DNA from: Streptomyces sp. NBC_01465
GTDB taxonomy: Bacteria; Actinomycetota; Actinomycetes; Streptomycetales; Streptomycetaceae
NCBI RefSeq assembly: GCF_036227325.1
Contig: NZ_CP109467.1
Coordinates: 6,510,001-6,574,000, forward strand
Length of the DNA: 64,000 nucleotides
Reading direction: 5' to 3'
In this document: piece after piece, positions 7,960 to 17,420 of the stretch
Numbering within the stretch: position 1 is the stretch's first letter
Layout: each line of letters opens with the position of its first letter
The notes under the pieces: model-generated
What the model saw: only the letters and a program-made list of their open reading frames with translations
What the model was told of the DNA's origin: nothing
Database searches by the model: none
Translations under genes and position numbers: made by a program

Positions 7960-10746
7960 ATGAACCCGGACCTGGCGTACCCGGCGCACTGGGAAGCCGA
8001 TGTCGTGCTGCGCGACGGCGGCACCGCGCGGATCAGGCCGATCGCCCCCGACGACGCCGATCGGCTGGTCAGTTTCTACGAGCAGGTCTCGGACGAGTCG
8101 AAGTACTACCGCTTCTTCGCGCCCTACCCGCGGCTGTCCGACAAGGACGTGCACCGCTTCACCCACCACGACTACGTCGACCGGGTGGGCCTCGCGGCAA
8201 CGATCGGCGGCGAGTTCATCGCCACCGTCCGCTACGACCGGATCGGCACCGGCGAGGCCGAGGTCGCCTTCCTCGTCCAGGACGCGCACCAGGGGAGAGG
8301 CGTCGCATCGGCCCTCCTGGAGCACATCGCGGCGGTCGCCCGAGAACGCGACGTGCACCGCTTCATCGCCGAGGTGCTGCCCGCCAACAACAAGATGATC
8401 AAGGTGTTCACGGACGCCGGCTACGAGCAGCGGCGCAGCTTCGAGGACGGCTCGGTCCACCTCACCCTCGACCTGGAGCCCACCGAGGCGTCCCTCGCCG
8501 TCCAGCGGGCGCGCGAGCAGCGCGCCGAGGCCCGCTCGGTGCAGCGCCTGCTCGCCCCCCGCTCCGTCGCCGTCGTCGGCACGGGCCGCGCACCCGGCGG
8601 AGTGGGCCGTACGATCCTGCGCAATCTGCTCGCCTCCGGCTTCACCGGCCCGGTGTACGCGGTGAACAAGGCCTTCCCCGCCGACGTCACCGAAGTCGAC
8701 GGCGTCCCCGCCCACCCCTCCGTCGCCGCCATCGGCGAGAGCGTCGACCTCGCGGTCGTCGCCGTCCCCGCCGAACGGGTCCCCGAGGCCGTCGCCGACT
8801 GCGGCGAGAGCGGCGTCCAGGGCCTGGTCGTTCTCTCCGCCGGATACGCGGAGAGCGGCCCCGAAGGCAGGGAGCGCCAGCGCGAACTGGTGCGCCAGGC
8901 CCGTTCGTACGGGATGCGCATCATCGGCCCCAACGCCTTCGGCCTGATCAACACCTCCGACGCGGTCCACCTCAACGCCTCGCTCGCCCCCGAGTCCCCG
9001 GCCCCCGGCCGCATCGGCCTCTTCACCCAGTCGGGGGCCATCGGCATCGCCCTCCTGTCCGGACTGCACCGCAGGGGCGCCGGCCTCTCCTCCTTCATCT
9101 CCTCCGGGAACCGCGCAGACGTCTCCGGCAACGACTTCCTGCAGTACTGGTACGACGACCCCGACACCGACGTCGCCCTCCTCTACCTCGAATCGATCGG
9201 CAACCCGCGCAAGTTCACCCGCCTCGCCCGCCGCACCGCCGCCGTGAAGCCCGTCGTCGTGGTCAAGGGCGCCCGGCACAGCGGCTCCGCGCCGCCCGGC
9301 CACGCCGTGCCCGTCACCCGCGTCCCCGACGCCACGGTCTCGGCCCTGCTGCGCCAGGCGGGCGTCATCCGCGTCGACACCGTCACCGAACTGGTCGACG
9401 CGGGCGTCCTGCTGGCCGGGCAGCCGCTGCCCGCAGGGCCCAGGGTCGCGATCCTCGGCAACTCCGAATCGCTCGGCCTCCTCACGTACGACGCCTGCCT
9501 CACGGAGCGGCTGCGCCCGCTCCCGCCCCGCGACCTGACGACGTCCGCAACGCCCCAGGACTTCCGCGCGGCACTCGCCGAAGCGCTCGCCGACGACGGC
9601 TGCGACGCGGTCGTGGTGACCGCGATCCCCTGGGTGGGGGAGGACGGCATGAAGGAGATGGGCGACGGCGAGATCCTCGGCGCGGCCCTGCGCGAAGCCG
9701 CCGCAGGCGCCCCCGCCAAGCCGGTCGCGGTCGTCCACGTCGAGATCGGCGGCCTGGCGGAAGCCCTGGCCGCGGCCACGGCGACGGTCGCCCCGGCCGC
9801 ACCCCGCCCCGACACCTCCCCGGCCGCCGACGCGCCCGAGAAGGACGGAGAACCCCTCCCGTCCCACCCCGCGCGCATCCCCGTCTACCCCGCCGCCGAG
9901 CGCGCCGTCCGGGCCCTCGCCCAGGCCGTCCGGTACGCCCAGTGGCGCCGCCAGGCCGCAGACCCCGGCAAGGTCCCCGAGTACGACGACATCGACGAGG
10001 CCGGTGCCGCCGCCCGCATCGAGCAGCTCCTCGCCACCGCCCACGTCGACGTCTCCCGCGGGCTGCCCCTCTCGCCCCAGGACGCGCGCGAACTGCTCGG
10101 TCTCTACGGCATCGAGGTCCGCCCGACCCTCCCTGCGCCGTACGCGGATGCCGCCGTCGCGGCCGCCGCCGACCTCGGCTACCCCGTCGCCCTCAAGGCC
10201 ACCGCCCCCCACCTGCGCCACCGCCCCGACCTCGGCGGCGTACGCCTCGACATCGCCACCGAGGCCGGACTGCGGCGCGCCTACCAGGAGTTGACCGACG
10301 CGCTCGGCACGGCGGACGAGGTCCAGCCGGTCGTGCAGGCGATGGTCCCGCGCGGCGTCGACACCGTCGTACGGTCCGCGATCGACCCCGCGGTCGGCGC
10401 GGTCCTCTCCTTCGGCCTGGCCGGCGCCCCCTCCGAACTCCTCGGCGACACCGCCCACCGGCTCGTCCCCGCCACCGACCGGGACGCCGCCGAACTGATC
10501 AGGACCATCAGGACCGCACCCCTCCTCTTCGGCTGGCGCGGCTCGGCCCCCGTCGACACGGCCGCCCTCGAAGAGCTGCTGCTCCGCGTCTCGCGCCTCG
10601 TCGACGACCACCCCGAAGTGATCGCCGTGGCCCTGGAACCCGTGGTCGTCGCCCCCGGCGGACTCTGCGTCCTCGGCGCTTCCGTACGTCTGGCACCACC
10701 CCCCGCCAGAGGCGACCTGGGCCCCCGCCGCCTCCCCAGCTACTGA
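7960..10746 (+). CDS. patA: Protein lysine acetyltransferase PatA (GNAT plus ADP-forming acyl-CoA synthetase-like)
   Basis: This 928-aa protein carries a GNAT acetyltransferase domain first (about 15-165, acetyl-CoA loop QGRGVAS near 110). It is followed by a CoA-binding Rossmann domain (about 195-330), two succinyl-CoA-ligase-like domains and an ATP-grasp domain at the C-terminus (about 690-910). The GNAT-first order is the one described for Streptomyces lividans PatA, which acetylates and inactivates acyl- and acetoacetyl-CoA synthetases. Salmonella Pat has the reverse order. The synthetase-like part is probably a sensor rather than an enzyme (family knowledge). The gene is divergent from ptsH and has no ribosome site before the ATG. 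Confidence 0.88.
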   Translation: MNPDLAYPAHWEADVVLRDGGTARIRPIAPDDADRLVSFYEQVSDESKYYRFFAPYPRLSDKDVHRFTHHDYVDRVGLAATIGGEFIATVRYDRIGTGEAEVAFLVQDAHQGRGVASALLEHIAAVARERDVHRFIAEVLPANNKMIKVFTDAGYEQRRSFEDGSVHLTLDLEPTEASLAVQRAREQRAEARSVQRLLAPRSVAVVGTGRAPGGVGRTILRNLLASGFTGPVYAVNKAFPADVTEVDGVPAHPSVAAIGESVDLAVVAVPAERVPEAVADCGESGVQGLVVLSAGYAESGPEGRERQRELVRQARSYGMRIIGPNAFGLINTSDAVHLNASLAPESPAPGRIGLFTQSGAIGIALLSGLHRRGAGLSSFISSGNRADVSGNDFLQYWYDDPDTDVALLYLESIGNPRKFTRLARRTAAVKPVVVVKGARHSGSAPPGHAVPVTRVPDATVSALLRQAGVIRVDTVTELVDAGVLLAGQPLPAGPRVAILGNSESLGLLTYDACLTERLRPLPPRDLTTSATPQDFRAALAEALADDGCDAVVVTAIPWVGEDGMKEMGDGEILGAALREAAAGAPAKPVAVVHVEIGGLAEALAAATATVAPAAPRPDTSPAADAPEKDGEPLPSHPARIPVYPAAERAVRALAQAVRYAQWRRQAADPGKVPEYDDIDEAGAAARIEQLLATAHVDVSRGLPLSPQDARELLGLYGIEVRPTLPAPYADAAVAAAADLGYPVALKATAPHLRHRPDLGGVRLDIATEAGLRRAYQELTDALGTADEVQPVVQAMVPRGVDTVVRSAIDPAVGAVLSFGLAGAPSELLGDTAHRLVPATDRDAAELIRTIRTAPLLFGWRGSAPVDTAALEELLLRVSRLVDDHPEVIAVALEPVVVAPGGLCVLGASVRLAPPPARGDLGPRRLPSY

Positions 10747-10781
10747 TCTCACCGAGGGCCCGGACGTACCGGGCAGGGACG

Positions 10782-10787
10782 TAAGAT
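10782..10787 (+). promoter_or_regulatory. Putative -10 box giving a leaderless DUF5998 transcript
   Basis: TAAGAT ends seven bases before ATG 10795. If used, the transcript would begin at or next to that ATG, which excludes the upstream in-frame ATG 10786 that lies inside the box. Confidence 0.4.
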
Positions 10788-10794
10788 GGAGCCC

Positions 10795-11382
10795 ATGGCA
10801 AAGACCGGTACGACGACCCAGGGGCTCCGCGCGGCGATCGAGCGCAGCGGCTACTACCCGGCCCTCGTGGCCGAGGCGGTGGAGGCCGCCGTCGGCGGCG
10901 AGCCGGTCTCCTCGTACCTGGTGCACCAGGAGACGACGTTCGACTCCAACGAGGTGCGCCGCCATGTCACCGTCCTCGTCCTCACCGGCCACCGTTTCAT
11001 CGTGAGCCACACCGACGAGCAGGCGGCCGACGACAGCTCCCCGACGCCGTACGCGACGACCTCCACGGAGTCCGTCAAGCTCGACCGGATCTCCTCCGTC
11101 GTCCTGAGCCGCGTCGTCGCCAACCCGGAGAAGTACGTCCCCGGCACCCTGCCCCGCGAGGTCGTCCTGACCATCGGCTGGGGCGCGGTCTCCCGCCTCG
11201 ACCTGGAGCCCGCCGCCTGCGGCGACCCCAACTGCGAGGCGGACCACGGCTATACGGGCAGTTCTACGGCGGACGACCTGAGCCTGCGCGTCAGCGAGGC
11301 CGGCGACGGCCCGGACACCGTGCGCCAGACGCTCGCCTTCTCCCAGGCGCTCTCCGAGGCGACCGCGGCGGCCTCCCGCTGA
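10795..11382 (+). CDS. DUF5998 family protein, function unknown
   Basis: This 195-aa cytoplasmic protein has no membrane segment or signal. Its start, MAKTGTTTQGLRAAIERSGY, and its overall sequence match a family conserved in Streptomyces next to a phosphodiesterase gene. A CxxxxC pair (CGDPNC) lies near residue 144 and a potential metal-binding His follows. The stop overlaps the next ATG by one base (TGATG), so it is translationally coupled to the phosphodiesterase. ATG 10786 is an alternative start with a GGCAGGGA element; I prefer 10795 because of the -10 box. No function is assigned to the family that I can name. Confidence 0.75.
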   Translation: MAKTGTTTQGLRAAIERSGYYPALVAEAVEAAVGGEPVSSYLVHQETTFDSNEVRRHVTVLVLTGHRFIVSHTDEQAADDSSPTPYATTSTESVKLDRISSVVLSRVVANPEKYVPGTLPREVVLTIGWGAVSRLDLEPAACGDPNCEADHGYTGSSTADDLSLRVSEAGDGPDTVRQTLAFSQALSEATAAASR

Positions 11383-12569
11383 TGGCCCAGCCCGTCTGGC
11401 ACGATCCGGAACCTCTCGCCCTCACGACCGCGCCCGTCCCCCAGTACGGCACGGGCTCCCTCGCGGACCTCCTCCCGACGCTCGCCGCGGGCATGGAGGT
11501 CCCGGGCATGACGGCGGGGATCGCCGAACTGACCCCCGCCGACCGCAACTGCGTCTTCCTGATCGACGGACTCGGCTGGGAGCAGATCAAGGCGCACCCC
11601 GCCGAAGCCCCGTACCTCCACTCCCTGCTCCCCACCTCGCGCGGCAACACGGGCCGCCCGCTGACCGCGGGCTTCCCCGCCACCACGGCGACCTCGCTCG
11701 CCTCGGTGGGCACCGGACTACCGCCCGGCGCGCACGGCCTCACCGGCTACACGACGCTGAACCCCGCGACCAACGAGCTGATGAACCAGCTCCGCTGGAA
11801 GCCCTGGACCGACCCGCACGCCTGGCAGCCGTATCCCACGGTCTTCGAGCTCGCGGATGCGGCCGGAGTGCACACCGCGCAGGTCTCCTCCCCGGACTTC
11901 CGGCACACCCCGCTCACCAAGGTCGCGCTCAGCGGAGGCACCTTCCACGGGCGCCTCACCGGCGAGGACCGGATGGACCTCGCGGCCATCCAACTGGGCG
12001 CGGCGGACCGGTCGTTGGTCTACACGTACTACAGCGAGGTGGACGGCAAGGGCCACCGCTTCGGCGTCGGCTCCGACGACTGGCGCGGCCAGCTGATGTA
12101 CGTCGACCGTCTCGTCCAGCGCCTCGCCGACCAGCTCCCGCCCCGCTCGGCGCTGTACGTCACCGCCGACCACGGCATGATCGACATCCCCTTCGACGAG
12201 GAGTCGCGCATCGACTTCGACGAGGACTGGGAGCTCGGCGCGGGCGTCGCCCTGCTCGGCGGCGAGGGCCGCGCCCGCCATGTCTACGCCGTACCCGGCG
12301 CGGCGGCCGACGTCCTCACCGTCTGGCGCGAGGTCCTCGGCGAGCAGTTCTGGGTGGCGAGCCGCGACGAGGCGATCGCGGCCGGCTGGTTCGGCCCCTC
12401 CGTCGACGAGCGGGTGTACGGCCGGATCGGCGACGTCGTCGCCGCGGCCCACGCCGACGTCGTGATCACCGCCTCGCGGCGCGAGCCGCACGAGTCCCAG
12501 ATGGTCGGCATGCACGGCTCGATGACCCCCGTGGAGCAGCTGGTCCCGCTGCTCGAAGTCCGTCCGTAA
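11382..12569 (+). CDS. Alkaline phosphatase superfamily nucleotide pyrophosphatase/phosphodiesterase
   Basis: This 395-aa soluble member of the type I phosphodiesterase/nucleotide pyrophosphatase family has the first metal-binding Asp in CVFLIDGLGWEQ (near 56), the nucleophile region PATTATSLASVG (near 102-113) and the later metal ligands VTADHGMIDIP (near 265). It hydrolyses phosphodiester or pyrophosphate bonds; the substrate is not evident. It starts on the last base of the DUF5998 stop. With thymidine kinase 39 bases downstream, the three genes look like one unit, which could point to nucleotide turnover (inference). Confidence 0.86.
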   Translation: MAQPVWHDPEPLALTTAPVPQYGTGSLADLLPTLAAGMEVPGMTAGIAELTPADRNCVFLIDGLGWEQIKAHPAEAPYLHSLLPTSRGNTGRPLTAGFPATTATSLASVGTGLPPGAHGLTGYTTLNPATNELMNQLRWKPWTDPHAWQPYPTVFELADAAGVHTAQVSSPDFRHTPLTKVALSGGTFHGRLTGEDRMDLAAIQLGAADRSLVYTYYSEVDGKGHRFGVGSDDWRGQLMYVDRLVQRLADQLPPRSALYVTADHGMIDIPFDEESRIDFDEDWELGAGVALLGGEGRARHVYAVPGAAADVLTVWREVLGEQFWVASRDEAIAAGWFGPSVDERVYGRIGDVVAAAHADVVITASRREPHESQMVGMHGSMTPVEQLVPLLEVRP

Positions 12570-12608
12570 CCCCCCTCCCACCCCCACCTGAAAGGCGCTC
12601 AACTCCCC

Positions 12609-13259
12609 ATGCCCGAGCTCGTGTTCTTCTCCGGAACGATGGACTGCGGAAAGAGCACACTCGCTCTTCAGATCGGGCACAACCGATCGGCCAGGGGACT
12701 TCAGGGCGTCATTTTCACGCGTGACGACCGGGCGGGCGAGGGCAAGATCTCGTCCCGTCTCGGTCTGGTCAGCGAGGCGGTCGAGGCCGCCCCGGGGCGT
12801 GACCTCTACGCGTATGTCGTGGACGAGCTGTCCCAGGGCGGCAAGATCGACTACGTGATCGTGGACGAGGCCCAGTTCCTCGCCGCCGACCAGATCGACC
12901 AGCTCGCCCGGATCGTCGACGACCTCGACCTGGACGTCTTCGCCTTCGGGATCACGACCGACTTCCGCACCCGGCTCTTCCCCGGCTCGCAGCGACTGAT
13001 CGAACTGGCGGACCGCCTGGAGACCTTGCAGGTCGAGGCGATGTGCTGGTGCGGGGCGCGGGCCACGCACAACGCCCGTACGGTCGACGGCGAGATGGTC
13101 GTCGAGGGCGAGCAGGTCGTGGTGGGTGATGTGAACCGCCCGGCGCAGGAAGTCGGCTACGAGGTGCTGTGCCGCCGCCACCACCGGAAGCGCATGACGA
13201 GCGCGTCGGCTCAGGCGGGGGCGCTGTCGCCCGACGTGCTTCCGGTCGGCGCGGCCTGA
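12609..13259 (+). CDS. tdk: Thymidine kinase (type II, zinc-containing)
   Basis: This 216-aa enzyme phosphorylates thymidine to dTMP in pyrimidine salvage. The P-loop GTMDCGKST covers residues 9-17. The Walker-B-like DEAQF is near residue 92 and the lasso region follows. The structural zinc is held by the cysteines of CWCGARATHNAR and by CRRHH near residue 190. The C-terminal tail is slightly extended and low in complexity. It is the last gene of the DUF5998/phosphodiesterase unit and ends at a GC hairpin. Confidence 0.93.
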   Translation: MPELVFFSGTMDCGKSTLALQIGHNRSARGLQGVIFTRDDRAGEGKISSRLGLVSEAVEAAPGRDLYAYVVDELSQGGKIDYVIVDEAQFLAADQIDQLARIVDDLDLDVFAFGITTDFRTRLFPGSQRLIELADRLETLQVEAMCWCGARATHNARTVDGEMVVEGEQVVVGDVNRPAQEVGYEVLCRRHHRKRMTSASAQAGALSPDVLPVGAA

Positions 13260-13271
13260 GCAGACCGAGGT

Positions 13272-13300
13272 GCCGGGCCCGCCCCGTGGCCGGGCCCGGC
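13272..13300. terminator. GC-rich hairpin between convergent genes
   Basis: A 9-bp GCCGGGCCC/GGGCCCGGC stem with an 11-base loop lies between tdk and the opposing membrane-protein gene. There is no U-tract. Confidence 0.55.
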
Positions 13301-13320
13301 CATCCCCGGATGGCGGCTCC

Positions 13321-13782
13321 TCAGCCCGCGAGGGCGAGCCATCCCGCCATGAGCAGCGTCGCCCCGGCCAGGACCGCGGCCGTCACCGTGGGAAGGGTCC
13401 ACCGGCCGGTCCGGGTGTGCGAGGACCTGGCCAGGACGGCCGCCCCGGCGGCGAGGACCACGGGCAGCCCCGTCCAGAACACGACGATCGCGGCCGCACC
13501 GAGCACGGCCAGCAACAGGGCGCGGAGACCGGTGCGTTCGGCGGGCCGTGCCGCAGCACGGCGCACGGCCACTCCGAACACCACGGCGCTGCCCAGCACG
13601 GCGAACGCGACCAGCAGGGGCAGCGTGCCGAGACCGTGCTGGTCGGCCGACACGTCCCAGGTGTCGCCCTTCAGCGGTGTGCTCACGTAGGTGCCGACCA
13701 GCATCACGCCGAGAGCGGCGACGGCGACGGCGACGGTTGTACGGATGCTGCTTGCCTTCGGCATCGACTCTGTGGATTTCAT
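13321..13782 (-). CDS. Small integral membrane protein, function unknown
   Basis: The 153-aa product is almost entirely hydrophobic, with four predicted membrane segments at about 14-32, 53-75, 87-107 and 129-150. Between the first two is an extracytoplasmic stretch, TPLKGDTWDVSADQHG. The start ATG has a strong GGAGGAGG ribosome site. The gene is divergent from the histidine kinase/response regulator pair, with 183 bases between starts, so it is a plausible target or partner of that system; no family name is recognised. Confidence 0.7.
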   Translation of the reverse strand: MKSTESMPKASSIRTTVAVAVAALGVMLVGTYVSTPLKGDTWDVSADQHGLGTLPLLVAFAVLGSAVVFGVAVRRAAARPAERTGLRALLLAVLGAAAIVVFWTGLPVVLAAGAAVLARSSHTRTGRWTLPTVTAAVLAGATLLMAGWLALAG

Positions 13783-13965
13783 GGGTCCTCCTCCGGTCGG
13801 CGACCCCTGCCGGATCGCTCGGCCACCACCGTGCGCCCGAGCCCCGCGGCTCCGCCGCTGACAACGGGCCCGGAACGGCCGGGGAGTCGACCCGGCCGAG
13901 GAGGGACTCCGGTCCCGGGTCACCGGGACACGTCCCCTGCCAGACTGGGGGCACGGAGGTGTGCG

Positions 13966-16008
13966 ATGGCCCTGGCCGAGAGCACCGCGCGACAGCGACA
14001 CAGCCCGACCCTCGTCTGGGCCCCGACCGCCGTCACCGTGCTCGCGGGCGCCGGTGGCACGTACATCGCGTACCTCCCGGACCACGGACTCCTCGCGCAC
14101 ACCGGCGACTTCGGGCGCGACACCCTGAGCATCGCGCTCGCCGCCGTCAGTTGGGCGGTCACCGGATCCGCCCTCACCGGCCTGCGGCCCAAGAACGCCG
14201 TCGGACGGCTGCTGACCGCCGTGAGTCTCCTGCTCGCGCTCACCGCGCTGTTCCAGGCGTACGGCGTGTACGGCGCGGCAGTGGCCGACCCGGCCTGGCC
14301 CGCCGCCCGCCTGGCCGCCCAGCTGTTCAGCACGCTGTGGCTGCCCGCCTGGCTGCTGCCGTACAGCGTGCTGCTGGTGCTGTATCCGCAGGGACGGCCG
14401 CAGGGACGCCGTGCGCGCGTACTCGCGTGGACGGCGACGGCCGGGCTCGCACTGGTGGTGGTCGCCGGCGCCTTGAGCCCGTCCTTCTACGACGACATGG
14501 TCGCGCACGGCGACCCGCCCCTGTACGCCCCCGCCGTCCTGTACTCCACGGCGTTCGGAGCGGGTCTTCTGCTCCTCGCCGCCGCGACGCTCGCCATCTG
14601 GGTCGACACCGGGGTGCGCCTGGCCCGTTCGCGCCCACCGCAACGGCAGCAACTGGCCTGGCTGGTGGCCGTCCTGCCGCCGATCGGCATCGCCACGTTC
14701 TTCACCGACCGGATCGTCTCCAACACCCTCAGCATGCTGCTGCCGGTGGCCGTCGGCGTCGGTGTGCTGCGCTACCGGCTGCTCGGCATCGATCTCGTCC
14801 TGCGCCGCTGGCTGGTGTACGGCACCCTGACCGCGGCCGTCGTCGCCGCCTACCTCGCCGCCACCGCGCTAGCCGGCGCCACCCTCGGGCACGGTGTTCT
14901 GCCGGGCGTGGTGGCGGCAGCGCTGGTCGCGGTGGGGCTCGCCCCGCTGCAAGGCCGGCTGCAGCGGGCCGTGGACCGCTTCGTGTACGGCGACCGCCGC
15001 GACCCCCTGCGGGCGCTGGCCCGCGTCGGTGACCGGCTCGCGACCGGCGCCGAGGAGGCCGACGGAGGCGTGCTCGCCGCGGTGCTCACCGCCACCGCGG
15101 AGTCCGTACGGGCTCCCGGCGCCGAACTTCTGGACGTGGACGGGGAGTTGCTCGCCCGGTGCGGCGCGCGGCCGACAGGTTCCGTACCCGCCGCCGATGT
15201 TCCGCTGCGGCTCTCCGGAACGCTGGTCGGCACGCTGCGGATCGCCGACCGTACGACCCATGAGCCGTACACGGCCGCCGACCTGAAGGTGCTCCGCGCC
15301 CTCGCCCCCTCGATGGCCGCCGCCGTACGGGCCGATGCCCTTGCCCGGGAGCTGGCGGCGGAGCGCGACCGGGTCATCGGCGCCACCCGCGCCGAACGCG
15401 ACCGCTTCCGCAGGGACCTGCACGACGGCCTCGGCCCCGCCCTCATGGGAATCGCCCTGGCGCTCCAGGTCGCCTCGGACTCCCTCGACACCGGCGACCG
15501 CGCGACGGCCCGGCACATGGTGGAGGCGGCCCGGGCCGAGGCCGACGCGTCCGGTGCCGAGGTCCGGCGCATCATCCAGGACCTGCGCCCGGGAACGCTC
15601 GACCGACTGGACCTGCTCGGCGCGTTGCGTGAACGCGCGCGGTCGTTCGCACCGGATCTGCCGGTCCGGGTGAGCGGACCGGCGGGTCCGGCGCGGCTTC
15701 CCCCGGACGTGGAGACGACGGCGTACCGGATCGCGTGCGAGGCGCTGACCAACGTGGTACGGCATGCGGCGGCCACTCGGGCACTCGTCGAACTCACCTT
15801 TGCCGACGGCGAGTTGACCGTACGGGTGGACGACGACGGCCGAGGCCTGAGGCACTGCCAGGACCCGCCCCCGGCGGGCACCGGAGTGGGCCTCGACAGC
15901 ATGCGGGCCCGCGTCGCGTCGCACGGCGGGACACTCGTCGTGGACTCGCCCGGCCGGCTCGGCGGAACGGCGGTCACCGCGCACCTCCCCATCGAGGAGC
16001 GGTCATGA
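13966..16008 (+). CDS. Membrane sensor histidine kinase (HisKA_3 family)
   Basis: This 680-aa kinase has a large N-terminal membrane domain with about nine hydrophobic segments (15-330), a GAF-like region (about 350-455), and a NarL-type dimerisation domain with the phosphorylated His486 in FRRDLHDGLGP. The HATPase domain shows NVVRHA and DDDGRGLR from about residue 580. An ACGGAGG ribosome site precedes ATG 13966. Reading continues open upstream but without coding character. The stop overlaps the start of the response regulator (ATGA), so it pairs with that regulator. The signal is unknown. Confidence 0.88.
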   Translation: MALAESTARQRHSPTLVWAPTAVTVLAGAGGTYIAYLPDHGLLAHTGDFGRDTLSIALAAVSWAVTGSALTGLRPKNAVGRLLTAVSLLLALTALFQAYGVYGAAVADPAWPAARLAAQLFSTLWLPAWLLPYSVLLVLYPQGRPQGRRARVLAWTATAGLALVVVAGALSPSFYDDMVAHGDPPLYAPAVLYSTAFGAGLLLLAAATLAIWVDTGVRLARSRPPQRQQLAWLVAVLPPIGIATFFTDRIVSNTLSMLLPVAVGVGVLRYRLLGIDLVLRRWLVYGTLTAAVVAAYLAATALAGATLGHGVLPGVVAAALVAVGLAPLQGRLQRAVDRFVYGDRRDPLRALARVGDRLATGAEEADGGVLAAVLTATAESVRAPGAELLDVDGELLARCGARPTGSVPAADVPLRLSGTLVGTLRIADRTTHEPYTAADLKVLRALAPSMAAAVRADALARELAAERDRVIGATRAERDRFRRDLHDGLGPALMGIALALQVASDSLDTGDRATARHMVEAARAEADASGAEVRRIIQDLRPGTLDRLDLLGALRERARSFAPDLPVRVSGPAGPARLPPDVETTAYRIACEALTNVVRHAAATRALVELTFADGELTVRVDDDGRGLRHCQDPPPAGTGVGLDSMRARVASHGGTLVVDSPGRLGGTAVTAHLPIEERS

Positions 16009-16679
16009 CACCCGAGCGGCCACCGATCCGGGTGGTCGTCGCCGACGATCACCCCATGTACCGGCTCGGACTGCGGGCCGCCCTCGACAGCGACCCCGGC
16101 GTCCAGGTCCTCGCCGAGGCGGCCGACGGTGCGGAACTCCTCGATGCCGTACGGCTGCACACCCCCGACGTCGTGATCACCGACCTGTCCATGCCGGGCA
16201 CCGACGGCATCCAGGCCATCCGGGCGATACGGCAGCACAGCCCGGGCACCGGCGTGCTGGCCCTCACCATGCACGACGGCGACGACAGCGTTTTCGCGGC
16301 CCTGCGCGCGGGGGCGAGCGGCTACCTGGTCAAAGGAGCCGACCGGGGGGAGATCGTCGCCGCCGTGGTCCAGGTCGCCGCGGGCGGCGCCGCCTACGGA
16401 GAGGCCGTGGCCCGGCGCATCGCCGAGTTCTTCACCTCCCGCAGCGCGGCCGACTGCGCGACGCGGGCTTTCCCCCTGCTCACCGACCGCGAACGTGATG
16501 TCCTGGACCTGCTGGCGGCCGGCTGCGCCAACCGGGAGATCGCCCGCCGTCTGCGGCTTTCGGACAAGACGGTCCGCAACCACGTCTCGGCGATCCTGCT
16601 GAAGCTTCAGGTGCACGACAGGACCGCCGCTGCGCTCCGCGCCCGCGAGGCCGGTCTGGGCCGCGACGGATTCGTGTGA
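16005..16679 (+). CDS. LuxR/NarL-family response regulator
   Basis: This 224-aa regulator has a receiver domain with the acidic pair DD at 14-15, phosphoacceptor Asp60 (VVITDLSMPG) and Lys in YLVKGADRG. A C-terminal LuxR helix-turn-helix (about 158-218) has the typical LTDRERDVLDLLAAG start. It overlaps the kinase gene by four bases and is certainly its partner. Its targets are unknown; the divergent membrane-protein gene is a candidate. Confidence 0.92.
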   Translation: MTPERPPIRVVVADDHPMYRLGLRAALDSDPGVQVLAEAADGAELLDAVRLHTPDVVITDLSMPGTDGIQAIRAIRQHSPGTGVLALTMHDGDDSVFAALRAGASGYLVKGADRGEIVAAVVQVAAGGAAYGEAVARRIAEFFTSRSAADCATRAFPLLTDRERDVLDLLAAGCANREIARRLRLSDKTVRNHVSAILLKLQVHDRTAAALRAREAGLGRDGFV

Positions 16680-16839
16680 ACAGACTAGAGACGCCGGTTG
16701 GCCGGCAGGTTCCTTCATGGTTTCGGTGACTGCCCTCGGGGCGGCCCGGCGGATGTACTTGTGCCAGTCCGCAGACCTCGATGAGCCGGGCTCCGGTGGG
16801 CCACCCGCGGGGCGCCCACTGTTCGACAAAGGAGTCATC

Positions 16840-17343
16840 ATGACCGCGTACGCCCAAGAGAACAGTGTCCAGGAGCTGGAGCGCACCTGGATGAACGAGG
16901 CCATCGGCCTTGCCACCGCCAGCGTGCAGAACGGCGGCGGTCCGTTCGGCGCACTGATCGCCAAGGGCGGCGACATTGTTGCGATCGGCAACAACAACGT
17001 CACCTCGCACCTGGACCCGACCGCGCACGGCGAGGTGAGCGCGATTCGTGCCGCCTGCCAGGAGCTGGGCTCCTTCTCCCTCGAGGGCTGTGTCCTGGTC
17101 ACCTCGTGCGAACCGTGTCCGATGTGTCTCGCCTCCGCGCTGTGGGCGCGCGTCGACCGGATCATTTTCGCCGCAGACCGGGACGACGCCGCGGCGGCCG
17201 GTTTCGACGACCGCAAGTTCTACGACCTCTTCGAGAAGCGGCCCGTGGAGCTGTGGCCGCTGGCGATCGAGCGGGTGGACATGCCGAACCGCACGGCGCC
17301 CTTCGACGCGTGGCTGGCCAAGTCCGACCGTATCGACTACTGA
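16840..17343 (+). CDS. Guanine deaminase (cytidine deaminase-fold nucleoside deaminase)
   Basis: This 167-aa zinc deaminase has the HGE motif (THAHGE-like, TAHGEVSAIR near residue 66) and PCPMC near residue 96 (SCEPCPMCLAS), the canonical zinc ligands and proton-shuttling Glu. Length and the C-terminal FDAWLAKSDRIDY are typical of bacterial guanine deaminases that convert guanine to xanthine. AAAGGAG lies five bases before the chosen ATG; an upstream in-frame ATG at 16717 lacks a ribosome site. It faces the xanthine dehydrogenase operon tail to tail, so the pair would take guanine to urate. Confidence 0.87.
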   Translation: MTAYAQENSVQELERTWMNEAIGLATASVQNGGGPFGALIAKGGDIVAIGNNNVTSHLDPTAHGEVSAIRAACQELGSFSLEGCVLVTSCEPCPMCLASALWARVDRIIFAADRDDAAAAGFDDRKFYDLFEKRPVELWPLAIERVDMPNRTAPFDAWLAKSDRIDY

Positions 17344-17352
17344 CACACCCCT

Positions 17353-17407
17353 GGACAACCGAAAGCCCCAGGTCACACTCTTCGTGACCTGGGGCTTTCG
17401 GTTGTCC
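17353..17407. terminator. Strong bidirectional terminator
   Basis: A 24-bp perfect stem (GGACAACCGAAAGCCCCAGG and onward, seven-base loop) lies between guanine deaminase and xdhC. Confidence 0.85.
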
Positions 17408-17420
17408 GGGGGGGGGAAAG

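Noticed and set aside
7552..11247. 1231-codon open frame on the minus strand reaching through patA
   Set aside because: Only its last 93 codons (HPr) are real; the rest is antisense to patA and the DUF5998 gene and has no recognisable domain.
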